Assembly: GCA_022773945.1 (NCBI GenBank) | Contig: JALFNS010000048.1 | Location: 1 to 64,000 of the forward strand | Source: Clostridiales bacterium | Lineage (GTDB): Bacteria; Bacillota; Clostridia; Peptostreptococcales; Anaerovoracaceae | Direction: 5' to 3' | Length of the DNA: 64,000 bases | Part shown: positions 31,157 through 41,262 of the stretch, piece by piece | How the letters are laid out: every line of letters starts with the position of its first letter | Numbering within the stretch: position 1 is the stretch's first letter | Made by a program: the position numbers and the translations under genes | The notes under the pieces: model-generated | What the model saw: the letters and a program-made list of their open reading frames with translations, nothing else | Database searches by the model: none | Told to the model about the DNA's origin: nothing

Positions 31157-31987
31157 TTATCTGGATGCTCTTACCTGTATGATCTCGGCCGCGATGGACA
31201 CTCCGATTTCCTCCGGAGTCTCGGAACCGATTTCAAGTCCGATAGGTGCGTGCACCGTGCTCAGCTGCTCTTCGGTTACGCCCTCCTCTCTGAGGATGCT
31301 GTAGAGCTTCTCGTTCTTGTTCCTGCTGCCGATCATGCCCAGGTATGCATAGGGCTTCTGCAGCGCCTGACGGAGAACCTGCAGGTCTCCTCTGTGGCCT
31401 CTGGTAACGATGATGATGTAGCTGTCCTCATCTATATCAAGCTCGTCGAAGCAGTGGTCGAAGTTGCCGCAGTTGATGGTTCTCTCAGCCTCCGGATATC
31501 TCTCCGGATTGGCGAATTCCTCTCTGTCGTCTATAATCGTCACGTCGAAATCGATGTGTCTGAGAATCGGCTCCAGAGCGTATGCCACATGTCCGCCGCC
31601 GAAGACGTAGGCTTTGCTGCCCGCCTCGAAGCGCTTGAGAACGTCTCCCGGATTTGCCGCTTCTATATACTCCAGCTGCACTGTGGCATTGCCGCCGCAG
31701 CCCATGGCCAGGGCGCCTTCCTCGGAGGCTCTGTCCTCATCGAGGATGAACTCGTAACGTCTCGTCTTCTCCTTTGTCTTCAGCATTTCTATGCAGATTT
31801 TCTCCGTCTCGGCCTCCAGAAGACCGCCGCCTACGGTTCCCATCTTGCCTTCGCCGTTCTTCCACATTATCAGGTCCGCACCCTTCTTTCTCGGCGTGGA
31901 GCCTTCAGTTTCCACAACGCTGGCGAGTATGAAATCATCGCCCAGCTCTATAAGATCTCTCGCCTTGTATGCTATCTTGTTAGCCAT
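31157..31987 (-). CDS. XdhC/CoxI family maturation factor
   Basis: FILASVVETEGSTPRKKGADLIMWKNGEGKMGTVGGGLLEAE; FGGGHVAYALEPIL. Confidence 0.93.
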   Translation of the reverse strand: MANKIAYKARDLIELGDDFILASVVETEGSTPRKKGADLIMWKNGEGKMGTVGGGLLEAETEKICIEMLKTKEKTRRYEFILDEDRASEEGALAMGCGGNATVQLEYIEAANPGDVLKRFEAGSKAYVFGGGHVAYALEPILRHIDFDVTIIDDREEFANPERYPEAERTINCGNFDHCFDELDIDEDSYIIIVTRGHRGDLQVLRQALQKPYAYLGMIGSRNKNEKLYSILREEGVTEEQLSTVHAPIGLEIGSETPEEIGVSIAAEIIQVRASR

Positions 31988-31998
31988 ATTTTTCCTCC

Positions 31999-33069
31999 TT
32001 AAAGGTTTTTCTCCTCTTCTCTCGGGGCAACCTTGTCCAGGCGCTTCAGAACGCTGCCGCACGGGCAGGATTCCTCTATCCACCTGCTGAAATCCCCGGT
32101 TCTGTATCTGATAAATGGCATTCCCTTTCTCGTCAGAGTGGTGAATACTATCTCGCCGAAATTGCTGTAGCCCTCAGGTCCGCTTCCCGGTCTGACAGTT
32201 TCCCCCGTGAGCGGGTTTATGAGCTCCACGTAGAGATCGGCCTCCCTGATGTGGTAGCCTTTGCCGTAGCCGCAGCTCACGGCGCAGCCCAGTCCCATCT
32301 CCGTCATGCCGTAATGCTCGAAGACCATACAGCCGAAAATCTCCTCCAGGAGCATGGCAGTCTTCGACGGCACGTACTCGGCGCTCAGCAGCACGCTTCT
32401 CAGCTGAATGTCCTCGCCTGCAGCCTCCGCCTCACGGGCCAGAGCTATCATGTGACGTGGCAATGCAACTACGGAAGTGATTCCTTCGTCCTTAATCAGC
32501 TTCAGGAGTTTCTTCGTGTCCTTCGGCAGATCCGGTATTCCGTACTCCACAGCCTCGGCTCCCAGGTCTCTCAGCCCCTGCCCCAGCAGAAGCCCTATGG
32601 AGCCCGGTACCGCCGCCGGCATGAGTATGAGCACCTTGTCGCTGCTGTCCACAATCAGGCGCATGCCGTGGTTGAAGTAGTCAACAGTCAGCTGCTGGTC
32701 CTCCTCGGTGAAATATATTCGCTTCGGCTTGCCCGTGGTGCCGCTGGTGTTCATGGTGACGATTCTGCTTATCTCGGAGGGACTGACGCAGAGCAGATCC
32801 TTGTCTCTCTCCCTCAGATCCTCCGGCGTGGTGAAGGGCAGCTGCCTGAAGGCCTCCATGAACTCATCGTCCGGCTTCGCCAGAATGTCCTCCACTCCCT
32901 CAAGCTCGCCGTAGAACACACTGTTCTCCGTCGCGTATTTCAGGGTTTCCCTAAGCTTTCTCACGGTGTATATGTCAATTGCCTGCCGGAAGGTTATATC
33001 GGCCAGATCGGGGCCGCCTCCCAGCTCACGGCTGACGATATCCGCTGTTCTGATATCAAGATCAAGCAT
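31999..33069 (-). CDS. AMP-dependent CoA ligase, phenylacetate-CoA ligase-like (DVU_1553-type)
   Basis: MNTSGTTGKPKRIYFTEED; EHYGMTEMGLGCAVSC; FIRYRTGDFSRWIEESCPCGS. Confidence 0.88.
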   Translation of the reverse strand: MLDLDIRTADIVSRELGGGPDLADITFRQAIDIYTVRKLRETLKYATENSVFYGELEGVEDILAKPDDEFMEAFRQLPFTTPEDLRERDKDLLCVSPSEISRIVTMNTSGTTGKPKRIYFTEEDQQLTVDYFNHGMRLIVDSSDKVLILMPAAVPGSIGLLLGQGLRDLGAEAVEYGIPDLPKDTKKLLKLIKDEGITSVVALPRHMIALAREAEAAGEDIQLRSVLLSAEYVPSKTAMLLEEIFGCMVFEHYGMTEMGLGCAVSCGYGKGYHIREADLYVELINPLTGETVRPGSGPEGYSNFGEIVFTTLTRKGMPFIRYRTGDFSRWIEESCPCGSVLKRLDKVAPREEEKNL

Positions 33070-33081
33070 CGGCTGCCTCCT

Positions 33082-33804
33082 CTACAGCGGCTTCTGAGCC
33101 ACGAGAAGGAAGTATCCGATCTTTCTCTTTTTGCCGGCCGATTCAAGCTTCAGGTCCGTGCAAAGTCCTTCCAGACTGCCTTCATCCATAAGTGTCTGTG
33201 CCACATAGTTGTTCAGATCCTCCGTTCTGTCCTCGAAGGCGAGAACCTTGAATCCTATCTCTTCCTCCAGCTGTCTGATGAGAGGCTCCTTGTAGAAGGC
33301 CCCTTCGAATCTGAAGTCCACGAAGCGCTTTGGATTCTCGTCGCAGTCCCCCTCCTTGTGAGGGATCTTGGCCTGTCTGCGCGCCTCAATCTCCACAGCC
33401 TTGAGCTGTTTCGGGTCCGGGTCGATCTCATAAAGGTCGCTTATTATAAGCTTGCCGCCCTTCTTCATGACGCAGTAGGCTTCGTGAAGAGCTTCGTCAG
33501 GTATGTTTATCATGCTGAGAACGCACTCCATGGTTATGGCGTCAAAGGTGAAGGACATGTACTCGTCAAGAAACTCACCGTCTCCGAACTTAACGTCGAT
33601 TCCGGGAAACTTCTCCTTGGCCGTGCTGATGCGCGGCAGGCTCATTTCGATTCCCTCGGCCTTCATGCCGTACTTCGTGTTGAGGCGGTTGACCGTATCG
33701 CCCTCACCGCAGCCTATATCGAGAACGCGGGCCCCTTTCCCGAGTCCCGCCAGTTCTATTCCTCTGTCTGTTATACTGAATTCTCCGGGTCTTAAAATAC
33801 TCAT
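33082..33804 (-). CDS. SAM-dependent methyltransferase (DVU_1556/TrsM-type)
   Basis: GARVLDIGCGEGDTVNRLNTKYGMKAEGIEMS; genomic context. Confidence 0.82.
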   Translation of the reverse strand: MSILRPGEFSITDRGIELAGLGKGARVLDIGCGEGDTVNRLNTKYGMKAEGIEMSLPRISTAKEKFPGIDVKFGDGEFLDEYMSFTFDAITMECVLSMINIPDEALHEAYCVMKKGGKLIISDLYEIDPDPKQLKAVEIEARRQAKIPHKEGDCDENPKRFVDFRFEGAFYKEPLIRQLEEEIGFKVLAFEDRTEDLNNYVAQTLMDEGSLEGLCTDLKLESAGKKRKIGYFLLVAQKPL

Positions 33805-33809
33805 GATTC

Positions 33810-35309
33810 TTATCTCTCTTTTCTTTTCTGCTGAAACTGTTCTCTATAAATTGTATTATATGCGCAGAAAGGAATCAAGCGGTTATCTTCGGTGAGCTGG
33901 ACCACTCTGCATCTCTTGAGTCTCTCACTGTCCAGATTTCTCTCGTCCTGGAAGGCCATTCCCGTCACTGTGAAGGTGTTTCTCCTGTAGTATGCCAGGA
34001 ACTCGTCCAGATCCGTTATATCCTCGGCGCTTTCGTACTGCGTCTCCCCGCAGCAGCTCTCCTCCGGCATTGTCACATCCCACTTGTTGAGAACGTAGTC
34101 TCTGTCTTTCTTTATGACCTCCAGCCGGTCAGCCGTCGTCATGTCGCAGCAGCTGGTTGTGACCACTCCCGACTCAGGCATCTCCGGTTCTCCGCAGCAG
34201 CAGCATTCTCCCGGTGCCTGTGTATCGCAGCAGCTTATTCCCTCCTCCTGCTGCTTTGCCGTTATGGTGCAGCGTATACTGCCGTCAGGCTCCCTGATAT
34301 ATGTGGAGTAGAAGCAGCAGAGAGTGTGTCCTGTGGATATAGGCAGGGAGTCGGTGTATCTGAATGCGGGGCGCTGCTCCTCAAGCTCGCGCAAAAGCCC
34401 GAACATGGTGATTCTTCCCTCGGTCTCGTCACCTTCGGGATAGCGTCCGAAGAAGGATGCGGGCTGGAAGTGTATTCCCTTGACCACATTGACGTTCTCC
34501 ACGAGGAAGTCCATCATCTCGCCTATATTGTCGTCGTTGACGCCTTTAACCACAGTAGGAACCAGAGTCACGGCCAGGCCGGCCTTCTCACAGTTTCTTA
34601 TGGCCTGAACCTTCTTTTCGAAAAGAGGTTCCCCTCTGAGCTGCATGTATATGTCATCGCGTGTTCCGTCAAACTGCATGAAGATTACGGAAGCACCGGC
34701 GTCCTTGAGCTTTTGCGCGTAGCCCTCCTCCTCGGCGAGACGTCGTCCGTTGGAGTTTATCTGCACGTAGGAGAAACCTTTGTCTCTGGCCATGCGGATT
34801 ATCTCCGGCAGGTCGTCTCTGACTGTAGGCTCGCCGCCGCTGAGCTGTATGTTGAACTCGCGGCCCTCCTCTCCCTGCTCCAGAAGCCAGTCGTATTTGG
34901 CGCTGATCTCCTCGAGTGTCGGTTCCGCCGGGTCCACAGCGTCTCCCGACAGGGCGAAGCAGTACGGGCAGTGCTGGTTGCACCTGGCGGTCACGTCTAT
35001 GAGAACGCAGCATGTCGTCTGGAGATGGTTCTCGCAGGTTCCGCAGTGGAGAGGGCAGGAGGCGTCCTCCGGATCTCCCTTTGTTATAGCCTTCTCGGGC
35101 GGTATGTTCATGACAGGGTTCCTGATCCATGCCTTGAAGTCATCGGCCCGCTCGGCCGCCAGCGTCCTGAACTCCCCGTGCTCGGGACAGTTCTGAACAA
35201 AAAAGACCCTGGTGCCCATATCACAGCATCCGTCTTCCTGCATGTAATATGCCTCCACAGGCCTTCTGCACACCGGGCATATGCTCCGGGTTCTGCTTAT
35301 AATATTCAT
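33810..35309 (-). CDS. radical SAM protein, Cys-pair-rich (TrsS-like)
   Basis: CNQHCPYCFA radical SAM motif; C-terminal CCDTQAPGECCCCGEPEMPESGVVTTSCCD. Confidence 0.85.
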   Translation of the reverse strand: MNIISRTRSICPVCRRPVEAYYMQEDGCCDMGTRVFFVQNCPEHGEFRTLAAERADDFKAWIRNPVMNIPPEKAITKGDPEDASCPLHCGTCENHLQTTCCVLIDVTARCNQHCPYCFALSGDAVDPAEPTLEEISAKYDWLLEQGEEGREFNIQLSGGEPTVRDDLPEIIRMARDKGFSYVQINSNGRRLAEEEGYAQKLKDAGASVIFMQFDGTRDDIYMQLRGEPLFEKKVQAIRNCEKAGLAVTLVPTVVKGVNDDNIGEMMDFLVENVNVVKGIHFQPASFFGRYPEGDETEGRITMFGLLRELEEQRPAFRYTDSLPISTGHTLCCFYSTYIREPDGSIRCTITAKQQEEGISCCDTQAPGECCCCGEPEMPESGVVTTSCCDMTTADRLEVIKKDRDYVLNKWDVTMPEESCCGETQYESAEDITDLDEFLAYYRRNTFTVTGMAFQDERNLDSERLKRCRVVQLTEDNRLIPFCAYNTIYREQFQQKRKER

Positions 35310-35334
35310 GTTGTGTGTAATCCTCCTCGCTTGC

Positions 35335-35979
35335 TCAATAGAGAATTCTGAAGATCGACCCCTTGAAATCGATCAGGCCTTCTCTCTTCATGTTATTCAG
35401 CTCATTGGAGAGAGCCGAACGGTTGACGCAAAGGAACTGGGCCAGCTGCTCACGGCTCATCCTGACGGTGACCGTGTTGCCGCCCGCCTTGTTTCTCAGC
35501 ACGTTGAGATAGACCATGATGCGGTCTCTCAGTCCGCGCTCGGCGAGTATATCTATCTTGTGGCTCATCTTGATGTTCTCGTCCGCCAGCATATGTATGA
35601 GCGCTCTGTTAAGCTCCCTGCTGAAGCTGCTTCTCTCTATGGAATGAAGGGACACGAATACAACCAGTGAATCCTCGTTGCACACGAAGTCGACGGAAGC
35701 CTTCTTGGTTCTGGACGCGGCAATAGCCAGTCCGAAGATGGATCCCTCATCGAACACATCCACAATGTGCAGCTCACCGTTGGGATAAATCTGTTCGGCG
35801 CGTATGCTTCCCTCACGGACAATGCATATCTTGTCAATTACATCGCCCTCATAGAAAATAACCTCATCCTTCCGGTAGTTTCTCCCTGTTATTTTCAGCT
35901 GTTCAAAGGCGTCAATATAGCTGCGTTTGTCGATTTCGTCAAACAAACGGCTTTCAATTACAGCCTCAAGATATTTCAT
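35335..35979 (-). CDS. Crp/Fnr family transcriptional regulator
   Basis: cNMP-binding fold N-term; HTH MSREQLAQFLCVNRSALSNELNNMKREGLIDFKG. Confidence 0.93.
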   Translation of the reverse strand: MKYLEAVIESRLFDEIDKRSYIDAFEQLKITGRNYRKDEVIFYEGDVIDKICIVREGSIRAEQIYPNGELHIVDVFDEGSIFGLAIAASRTKKASVDFVCNEDSLVVFVSLHSIERSSFSRELNRALIHMLADENIKMSHKIDILAERGLRDRIMVYLNVLRNKAGGNTVTVRMSREQLAQFLCVNRSALSNELNNMKREGLIDFKGSIFRILY

Positions 35980-36115
35980 GTTTTTAACCCGTTCCGTTGT
36001 TCATCTAACGTATATTATAACAAAGAAAAAACGGATTTACATCCGCTTTCCCGCAAGTCACAAGCAATTCAAAACTTTAGCATGTTTATACATTACATCA
36101 ACTTCGATTTTTTGT

Positions 36116-36133
36116 ATGTTGCCAGAACAACAT
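36116..36133. promoter_or_regulatory. candidate Crp/Fnr-type operator upstream of regulator gene
   Basis: ATGTTG-CCAGAA-CAACAT perfect 6-bp arms. Confidence 0.6.
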
Positions 36134-37474
36134 TTACTGAATTATTTCTATTTCTCCTATTTCCTTCACCCACTGGCTTCCGTTGTACTGTCCGGCATCT
36201 CTCTGTCCGAATATCAGCTGCATCTCATCTGTTATGATGGCGGGCAGCTGCTCCGTCAGTTCACCATCCTCGCTGTATCTGCCCGCTGTGAGAATCTCTC
36301 CCGCCTTAAGCGCCCTGACCATTCCCCTGCTGTTCGTAAACAGGATTGTGGATTCCGACCCGGCCTCAGCTCCGGCAGCATCCAGAATATCCGCCAGCCT
36401 GATTCCGCTGAAGCGCTCGAAGGCCAGCCTGCCCCGTCTCATCACGGAATATTCATGTTCCTCCCTTATCAGGCCCGCCAGCTCGTCTCCGGTGAATCTC
36501 CGTCTCTTCTCTCCCCTGACGGTCAGCACCGTACCCTCGCTCCTGTCCGGCGCCATGAGCTTCTCCAGCTCATCGAGAGGAAGCGACCCCGGCCCGGCGG
36601 AGTCCTTGAGGCCTTTGCAGGTCTCGTATCTGGGGCACTTCGTGCAGTCCTTCTTCGGTTTCTCGTTTACCGCCCCGGTGAAGGTGTCGATCACCGCACC
36701 GCCGGAATCGATGGTCTCCAGGCGTATCTCATCATCGGTCACCTCGAAGACCGTTGCCACGGATTCGTTCTCCATCGCAAAATCCATTTCCTCCAGCTCC
36801 CATCCGGGGAAGTATTTGGTTCCGGACACGCCCATGAGCTGGACAAGTCCGTCCTGCGCCTTCCTCCTGCAGTAGAGGTGCTGGTGGCCGCATAGTATGA
36901 AGTCCACCTTGTTTTTGGTGAGGAGCCGCAGGTAGTTGTCACGCATGGTCTGTGCCGTCACCTTGTCGTTGAAGGATGTTCCCACATCGAACATGGGGTG
37001 GTGCATGAGCATGAATGTCACCGGCATGTCGCTCTCCTGCAGGTCGTCGCGGATCCAGTTGCCGATGAATTTGTAGGCTTCCTTCCTGCGGGTTCCCATG
37101 TACTCGGAATTCACCACCAGAAAGTGGCAACAGCCGTAATCAAAGGAAAAGAAGCTCTCCGGGCTGGCAACCTTCATATTGTCCAGCAGGTCGCCGCCCT
37201 CCTCGAAGAAGGCCTCCCATTCCTCCCGGCGGTTGCCCCTGTTCACCAGGTCTCCCCCGAGAAGGAGCAGGCCGTCCTCCGGATTCCCGCACCCGTAGGC
37301 CTTCTCAGTCGCCATGCGCAAAAGCTTACCCCATAGGCTGTAGTCCGGGCCGTCACCGTTCAGCCGGCTCGGCTGGGGATCTCCCATGTATATGAATTTG
37401 GTTGGTTTTTTGTTGTTCAAGTTCTGCATTTTTTCAAAAAGTATGGTTCTTTCACTATAAACAGAATGTAGCAT
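36134..37474 (-). CDS. metallophosphoesterase with C-terminal possibly molybdopterin-domain-like region
   Basis: YMGDPQPS...LLLLGGDLVNRG...MLMHHPMF...FILCGHQHLYCR; C-terminal fold call is inference. Start likely internal. Confidence 0.8.
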   Translation of the reverse strand: MLHSVYSERTILFEKMQNLNNKKPTKFIYMGDPQPSRLNGDGPDYSLWGKLLRMATEKAYGCGNPEDGLLLLGGDLVNRGNRREEWEAFFEEGGDLLDNMKVASPESFFSFDYGCCHFLVVNSEYMGTRRKEAYKFIGNWIRDDLQESDMPVTFMLMHHPMFDVGTSFNDKVTAQTMRDNYLRLLTKNKVDFILCGHQHLYCRRKAQDGLVQLMGVSGTKYFPGWELEEMDFAMENESVATVFEVTDDEIRLETIDSGGAVIDTFTGAVNEKPKKDCTKCPRYETCKGLKDSAGPGSLPLDELEKLMAPDRSEGTVLTVRGEKRRRFTGDELAGLIREEHEYSVMRRGRLAFERFSGIRLADILDAAGAEAGSESTILFTNSRGMVRALKAGEILTAGRYSEDGELTEQLPAIITDEMQLIFGQRDAGQYNGSQWVKEIGEIEIIQ

Positions 37475-38750
37475 AAAGTGGTATTATCAGTTTGTTGTCT
37501 TCAAAAGCGAAGTTTTTGGCAGAGAGTTTGATGGCGTAATCAGGCTTGTATCTGTCCATATATACCTTCAGGCTCTTAGCTCTGGTATTGTCTGCAGACT
37601 TCACCTCTACGGGAACAATCTTCCCGTCACGCTGAATTACGAAATCAACTTCAGCTCCCCTCTCTGACTCCCAGTAATAAGTGCGGTATCCGTTAATCGT
37701 AAGTTGTGTATTGACGTAATTCTCCGCCATTCCTCCCTTGAAGTCGTTAAGCTCGTCTGCCATATAAAGAATGTCATCAGCCAGCAAATCCTTCTTAGCG
37801 CAGAGTAATCCTGTGTCTGATACGTATATTTTGAAGGAATCAATGTCCCGGTAATTATCCAGAGGTTTTTTAATCTGCTCCGCTTTGTAGACCTGCGCGA
37901 CGATACCTGACAGACAGAGCCATTCAATAGCGTTTTCGAATTCAGATGCCCGGCCGCCTTTCTTAATCAGCTTGTACCGGAAACGGGTATTCTTCTTCGA
38001 AAGCTGCACGGTGATGTTGTCATATATCAGTCTTGTTTTCTTGATTTCGTTCCGGTTGTTATACTTGCTCATATCGTTCAGATAGCTTGCCAGTATAGTT
38101 GCCTGTGTATTACGAATTAGAATGTAATCCTTCGTCTGGGCGAACTGCATTACACACTCCGGCATCCCTCCTACCACCAGGTACTGGCGGTAGATCTGCA
38201 TGGCGACGTCGTGCAGAGCCGCGGGCATTGCTGTCTCTGTTCTAAAGCACTCCTTTATCTGCTTCACGAGAGAGTCCTCACCGATAGCCAGCATAAACTC
38301 CTCCATGTCCATAGGGTAAAGAGTTTTAATATCAACCTTGCCCACAGGGAACGAGAATTCAGCTCTGTTTACCGCCACTCCCAGCAGGCTGCCGGCAACG
38401 ATGATGTGATAATCCGGAGCTTCTTCGCAAAAGTATTTGAGAGATGTTACTGCCCGCTCGCATAGCTGAACCTCATCAAATATTATCAGTGTCTTCTCCT
38501 TCACAATAGTCTGCCCTGAGATATGAGAGAGAATAGGTATCAGATAATCAGGTCTGATGTTCTCCTCGAAAGTTTCATTAAGCTTCGGACTGGTTTCAAA
38601 GTTGAAGTATGCCACGTTCTCATAGTGAGTACGCCCGAATTCAAGGAGGGAATAGGTCTTCCCCACCTGCCCGGCTCCCTGCAATATAAGAGGTTTACGG
38701 TATTTGCTGTTTTTCCACTCCTCCAGGAATTTCGTAATCTTTCTGTACAT
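37455..38750 (-). CDS. ATP-binding protein, AAA_14/DUF4143 family
   Basis: LILQGAGQVGKTYSLLEFGR; LIIFDEVQLCERAVTSLKYF; C-terminal ERGAEVDFVIQRDGKIVPVEVKS. Confidence 0.92.
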   Translation of the reverse strand: MYRKITKFLEEWKNSKYRKPLILQGAGQVGKTYSLLEFGRTHYENVAYFNFETSPKLNETFEENIRPDYLIPILSHISGQTIVKEKTLIIFDEVQLCERAVTSLKYFCEEAPDYHIIVAGSLLGVAVNRAEFSFPVGKVDIKTLYPMDMEEFMLAIGEDSLVKQIKECFRTETAMPAALHDVAMQIYRQYLVVGGMPECVMQFAQTKDYILIRNTQATILASYLNDMSKYNNRNEIKKTRLIYDNITVQLSKKNTRFRYKLIKKGGRASEFENAIEWLCLSGIVAQVYKAEQIKKPLDNYRDIDSFKIYVSDTGLLCAKKDLLADDILYMADELNDFKGGMAENYVNTQLTINGYRTYYWESERGAEVDFVIQRDGKIVPVEVKSADNTRAKSLKVYMDRYKPDYAIKLSAKNFAFEDNKLIIPLYATFCL

Positions 38751-38785
38751 AATCAGTCCTCCCGAACACAGTATGACAGATATTC

Positions 38786-38822
38786 GTGTAAAAATCAACG
38801 TGTTTTCATCTGGTTTTTACAC
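38786..38822. repeat. single 37-bp inverted-word unit GTGTAAAAA-N19-TTTTTACAC
   Basis: Perfect 9-bp arms; same dimensions as array 1/2 units; just upstream of the DUF4143 ATPase. Confidence 0.7.
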
Positions 38823-38949
38823 TGAACTACATGAACTTTTTATCAAAACTCACACTAAACGACAGGAATATTTCAGGCGATACCAAAAAACTCAGAGGCC
38901 ACCGCTTGACGCGGCAGCCTCCGTAGGTCTGTACTTGTTTCGGTTTATA

Positions 38950-41157
38950 CTATTTACATTTGATCTTCTTGGCTGATGACCATGATCCGTATACAGCCTT
39001 GCCGGCTGAGTTCTTAACATGAGCTCTAACCTTTACATAGTATTTCTTGTTCTTCTTAAGTTTCTTAGTTACCTTGGAGAGGCTCTTAACGTTGTTGTAC
39101 TTAACAAGTCCCTTAGTTACTGCACTGTTGGTTCCAACATATACGTCGTAGCTGTCTGCTCCTGCAACTGCTGACCACTTAACTGTAAGCTTCTTGGACT
39201 TGGTTGTAACCTTAGGAGTTGCAACCTTGCCGATTCCAGGTGTTGCGGATGCTGTCACGTACTTGCCGTACTGAACCAGCTCTTCGTTATCAAGTCCCTT
39301 GTACTTAACGCCTGCGGCTACTCTGTACTGATTGGCGATTCCCGGCTCTGCAGAGTCTGAGTACTTGCCTACAGCAGTCGGCTTAATCTCCGTCCATACG
39401 CCGTTAATCTTCTTTTCTACCTTGAAGAGCACGCCGGCCTGATTAGCTTCCCATGTGAATGTTACTGCCTTGTAGCTTGTTGCTGTTGCCTTTGCCTTAA
39501 CTGCGATGTCGTTAACCTGAATAACAGCGTTCAGCTGGTTAACCTGTGCAGCCATCTCTGCTAACTGATCCGACAGTTTCTCGATAGTCTTAGTCAGCTC
39601 ATTGGCAGTCTTCTGTGATTCATATGCGGAAGCAGCCTTCATTTCATAGAGACCAGTCTCTGAGTTGTATACAGGAACCATGTCCTTTGCACAGTTCTCT
39701 GCAGGTACCTCTACTGAGAATGAACCGCCTGCTGCGATAACGTTTTCTCCCAGTTCACCAATGAATGTACCACCGCTTACGTTAACAGTTCCGTTCTTAA
39801 CTGTAAGCTTGCCGGCAGTCATCTTATTTCCTGCCAGATCCAGATTTACAGTATTGTCGCCTGCATCAATTTCAACTCCGTCGCCGAAATCAACGTCACG
39901 GTTAATCGTAACAGTTTTTACACCGTCAACGGCTTCAGCTGCATCTACGAGCTCCTGGAGAGTATAGTATACATCACCCACCTCGAAGATTTCTTCGCCG
40001 CAGATTGTGCAGTATGTTGATGGCTTGCCGCCTTTTACAAACGGCATGTGGCTGTCTGTCAGCTTGATATTAACAACGCTCTTGGCCCACTTGTTGCCAT
40101 ATACGTCCTTGCCGTTAATAGCTGTTCCGTAGGTTCCTGCCGCACCTACTGCTGCTCCGTCCTTTGTTACCTCTCCCTGGTCATAGATATACAGTTCATT
40201 TAATTCTTCTACTGTATATCCGTTCATATAACCATCGGAGGCTGTTGTCAGAACACCGTGGATATCATCTTCGACGCTGATTCCAAGCGTATCTGTTATT
40301 ATGCTCTTGAGACTGTAGAATGTTCCCACATACTTGTTTCCTTTAGCATTTGTCCAGAAGTTTTCTTCTGTAGCTTCAACTGAAGAAACACTTCCTAATG
40401 CCTCTTCAATTTCGCACTCGTATATCGGATAATCTTTGTCATCACAAGTAACTGTCAGAGCTGCAGGTTCAGCCTCACCGCAGATTGAACAGTAGTGCTT
40501 GCACTTATCATTCTTTACAAACCAGACATGATCAAAAGCAATTTCCACAGTAGCTATGCTCTTGGCCCACTTATTGCCTGCCACTTCACTACCGTTTATG
40601 GCTGTTCCATAGGTTCCTGCTGCTCCTACTGCTTCTCCGTCCTTCGTAACCTCACCCTGGTCATAGATATAAACATTATCTATTTCATTCAGAGTAAATC
40701 CGTTAACGAAACCATCGGTTGCCACAGTTTTCATTCCGTGAGCACCTTCATAATCTATGCCTGCTGTTTCCAGTATGCTCTTAAGGCTGTAGAATGTTCC
40801 TACATAAGCTCCGCCCTTCGCATTCGTCCACGGATTATCTGCCGTTGCTGTTTCCGATGTTGCAGCCTTTATCTTATCAGCTGTTACTACTACTTTCTTA
40901 TCTCCGCTGATAAGTTCAATAGAACCGCTTGCTGTTTCCTCAGCATCCATAGCTTTTGCAGCCGGTTCTGCTTCTTCGACATCGGCGGTGTCGACATCAT
41001 TGCTTTCCACATCGTCCAGCTGCTGTACCACAGCCTCGCTGTTGTCAACCGCATTCGCATCCGCATCCATATCCGTTGCGAAGGTAATTCCGGTAGACAT
41101 TGTGAAGAGCATAGTCAGGCATACAAACCAGGCCAATGCTTTCTTATAAACCTTCAT
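38950..41157 (-). CDS. secreted surface protein with two ~120-aa repeats and C-terminal Fn3-like domains
   Basis: Signal peptide; repeated WTNAKGxxYVGTFYSLKSI...YIYDQGEVTKDGxAVGAAGTYGTAING...CxxCGE. Confidence 0.85.
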   Translation of the reverse strand: MKVYKKALAWFVCLTMLFTMSTGITFATDMDADANAVDNSEAVVQQLDDVESNDVDTADVEEAEPAAKAMDAEETASGSIELISGDKKVVVTADKIKAATSETATADNPWTNAKGGAYVGTFYSLKSILETAGIDYEGAHGMKTVATDGFVNGFTLNEIDNVYIYDQGEVTKDGEAVGAAGTYGTAINGSEVAGNKWAKSIATVEIAFDHVWFVKNDKCKHYCSICGEAEPAALTVTCDDKDYPIYECEIEEALGSVSSVEATEENFWTNAKGNKYVGTFYSLKSIITDTLGISVEDDIHGVLTTASDGYMNGYTVEELNELYIYDQGEVTKDGAAVGAAGTYGTAINGKDVYGNKWAKSVVNIKLTDSHMPFVKGGKPSTYCTICGEEIFEVGDVYYTLQELVDAAEAVDGVKTVTINRDVDFGDGVEIDAGDNTVNLDLAGNKMTAGKLTVKNGTVNVSGGTFIGELGENVIAAGGSFSVEVPAENCAKDMVPVYNSETGLYEMKAASAYESQKTANELTKTIEKLSDQLAEMAAQVNQLNAVIQVNDIAVKAKATATSYKAVTFTWEANQAGVLFKVEKKINGVWTEIKPTAVGKYSDSAEPGIANQYRVAAGVKYKGLDNEELVQYGKYVTASATPGIGKVATPKVTTKSKKLTVKWSAVAGADSYDVYVGTNSAVTKGLVKYNNVKSLSKVTKKLKKNKKYYVKVRAHVKNSAGKAVYGSWSSAKKIKCK

Positions 41158-41262
41158 TGTTTTCTCCTCTCTGAATTAATGAATTATCGTTTACCTATAC
41201 ACATCTATTATATTTGTCAAATTTGCTTGACTGCGTATTTCTAACAATGGAAATTCATCATA

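Noticed and set aside
29681-32002. 773-aa plus-strand ORF
   Set aside because: Antisense to the NTP transferase-phosphatase and XdhC genes, which have clear family motifs; composition artefact.
32251-33795. 514-aa plus-strand ORF
   Set aside because: Antisense shadow of the CoA ligase and methyltransferase genes.
33810-35309. Selenocysteine in the radical SAM protein
   Set aside because: The frame is uninterrupted by TGA; the positions are Cys here.
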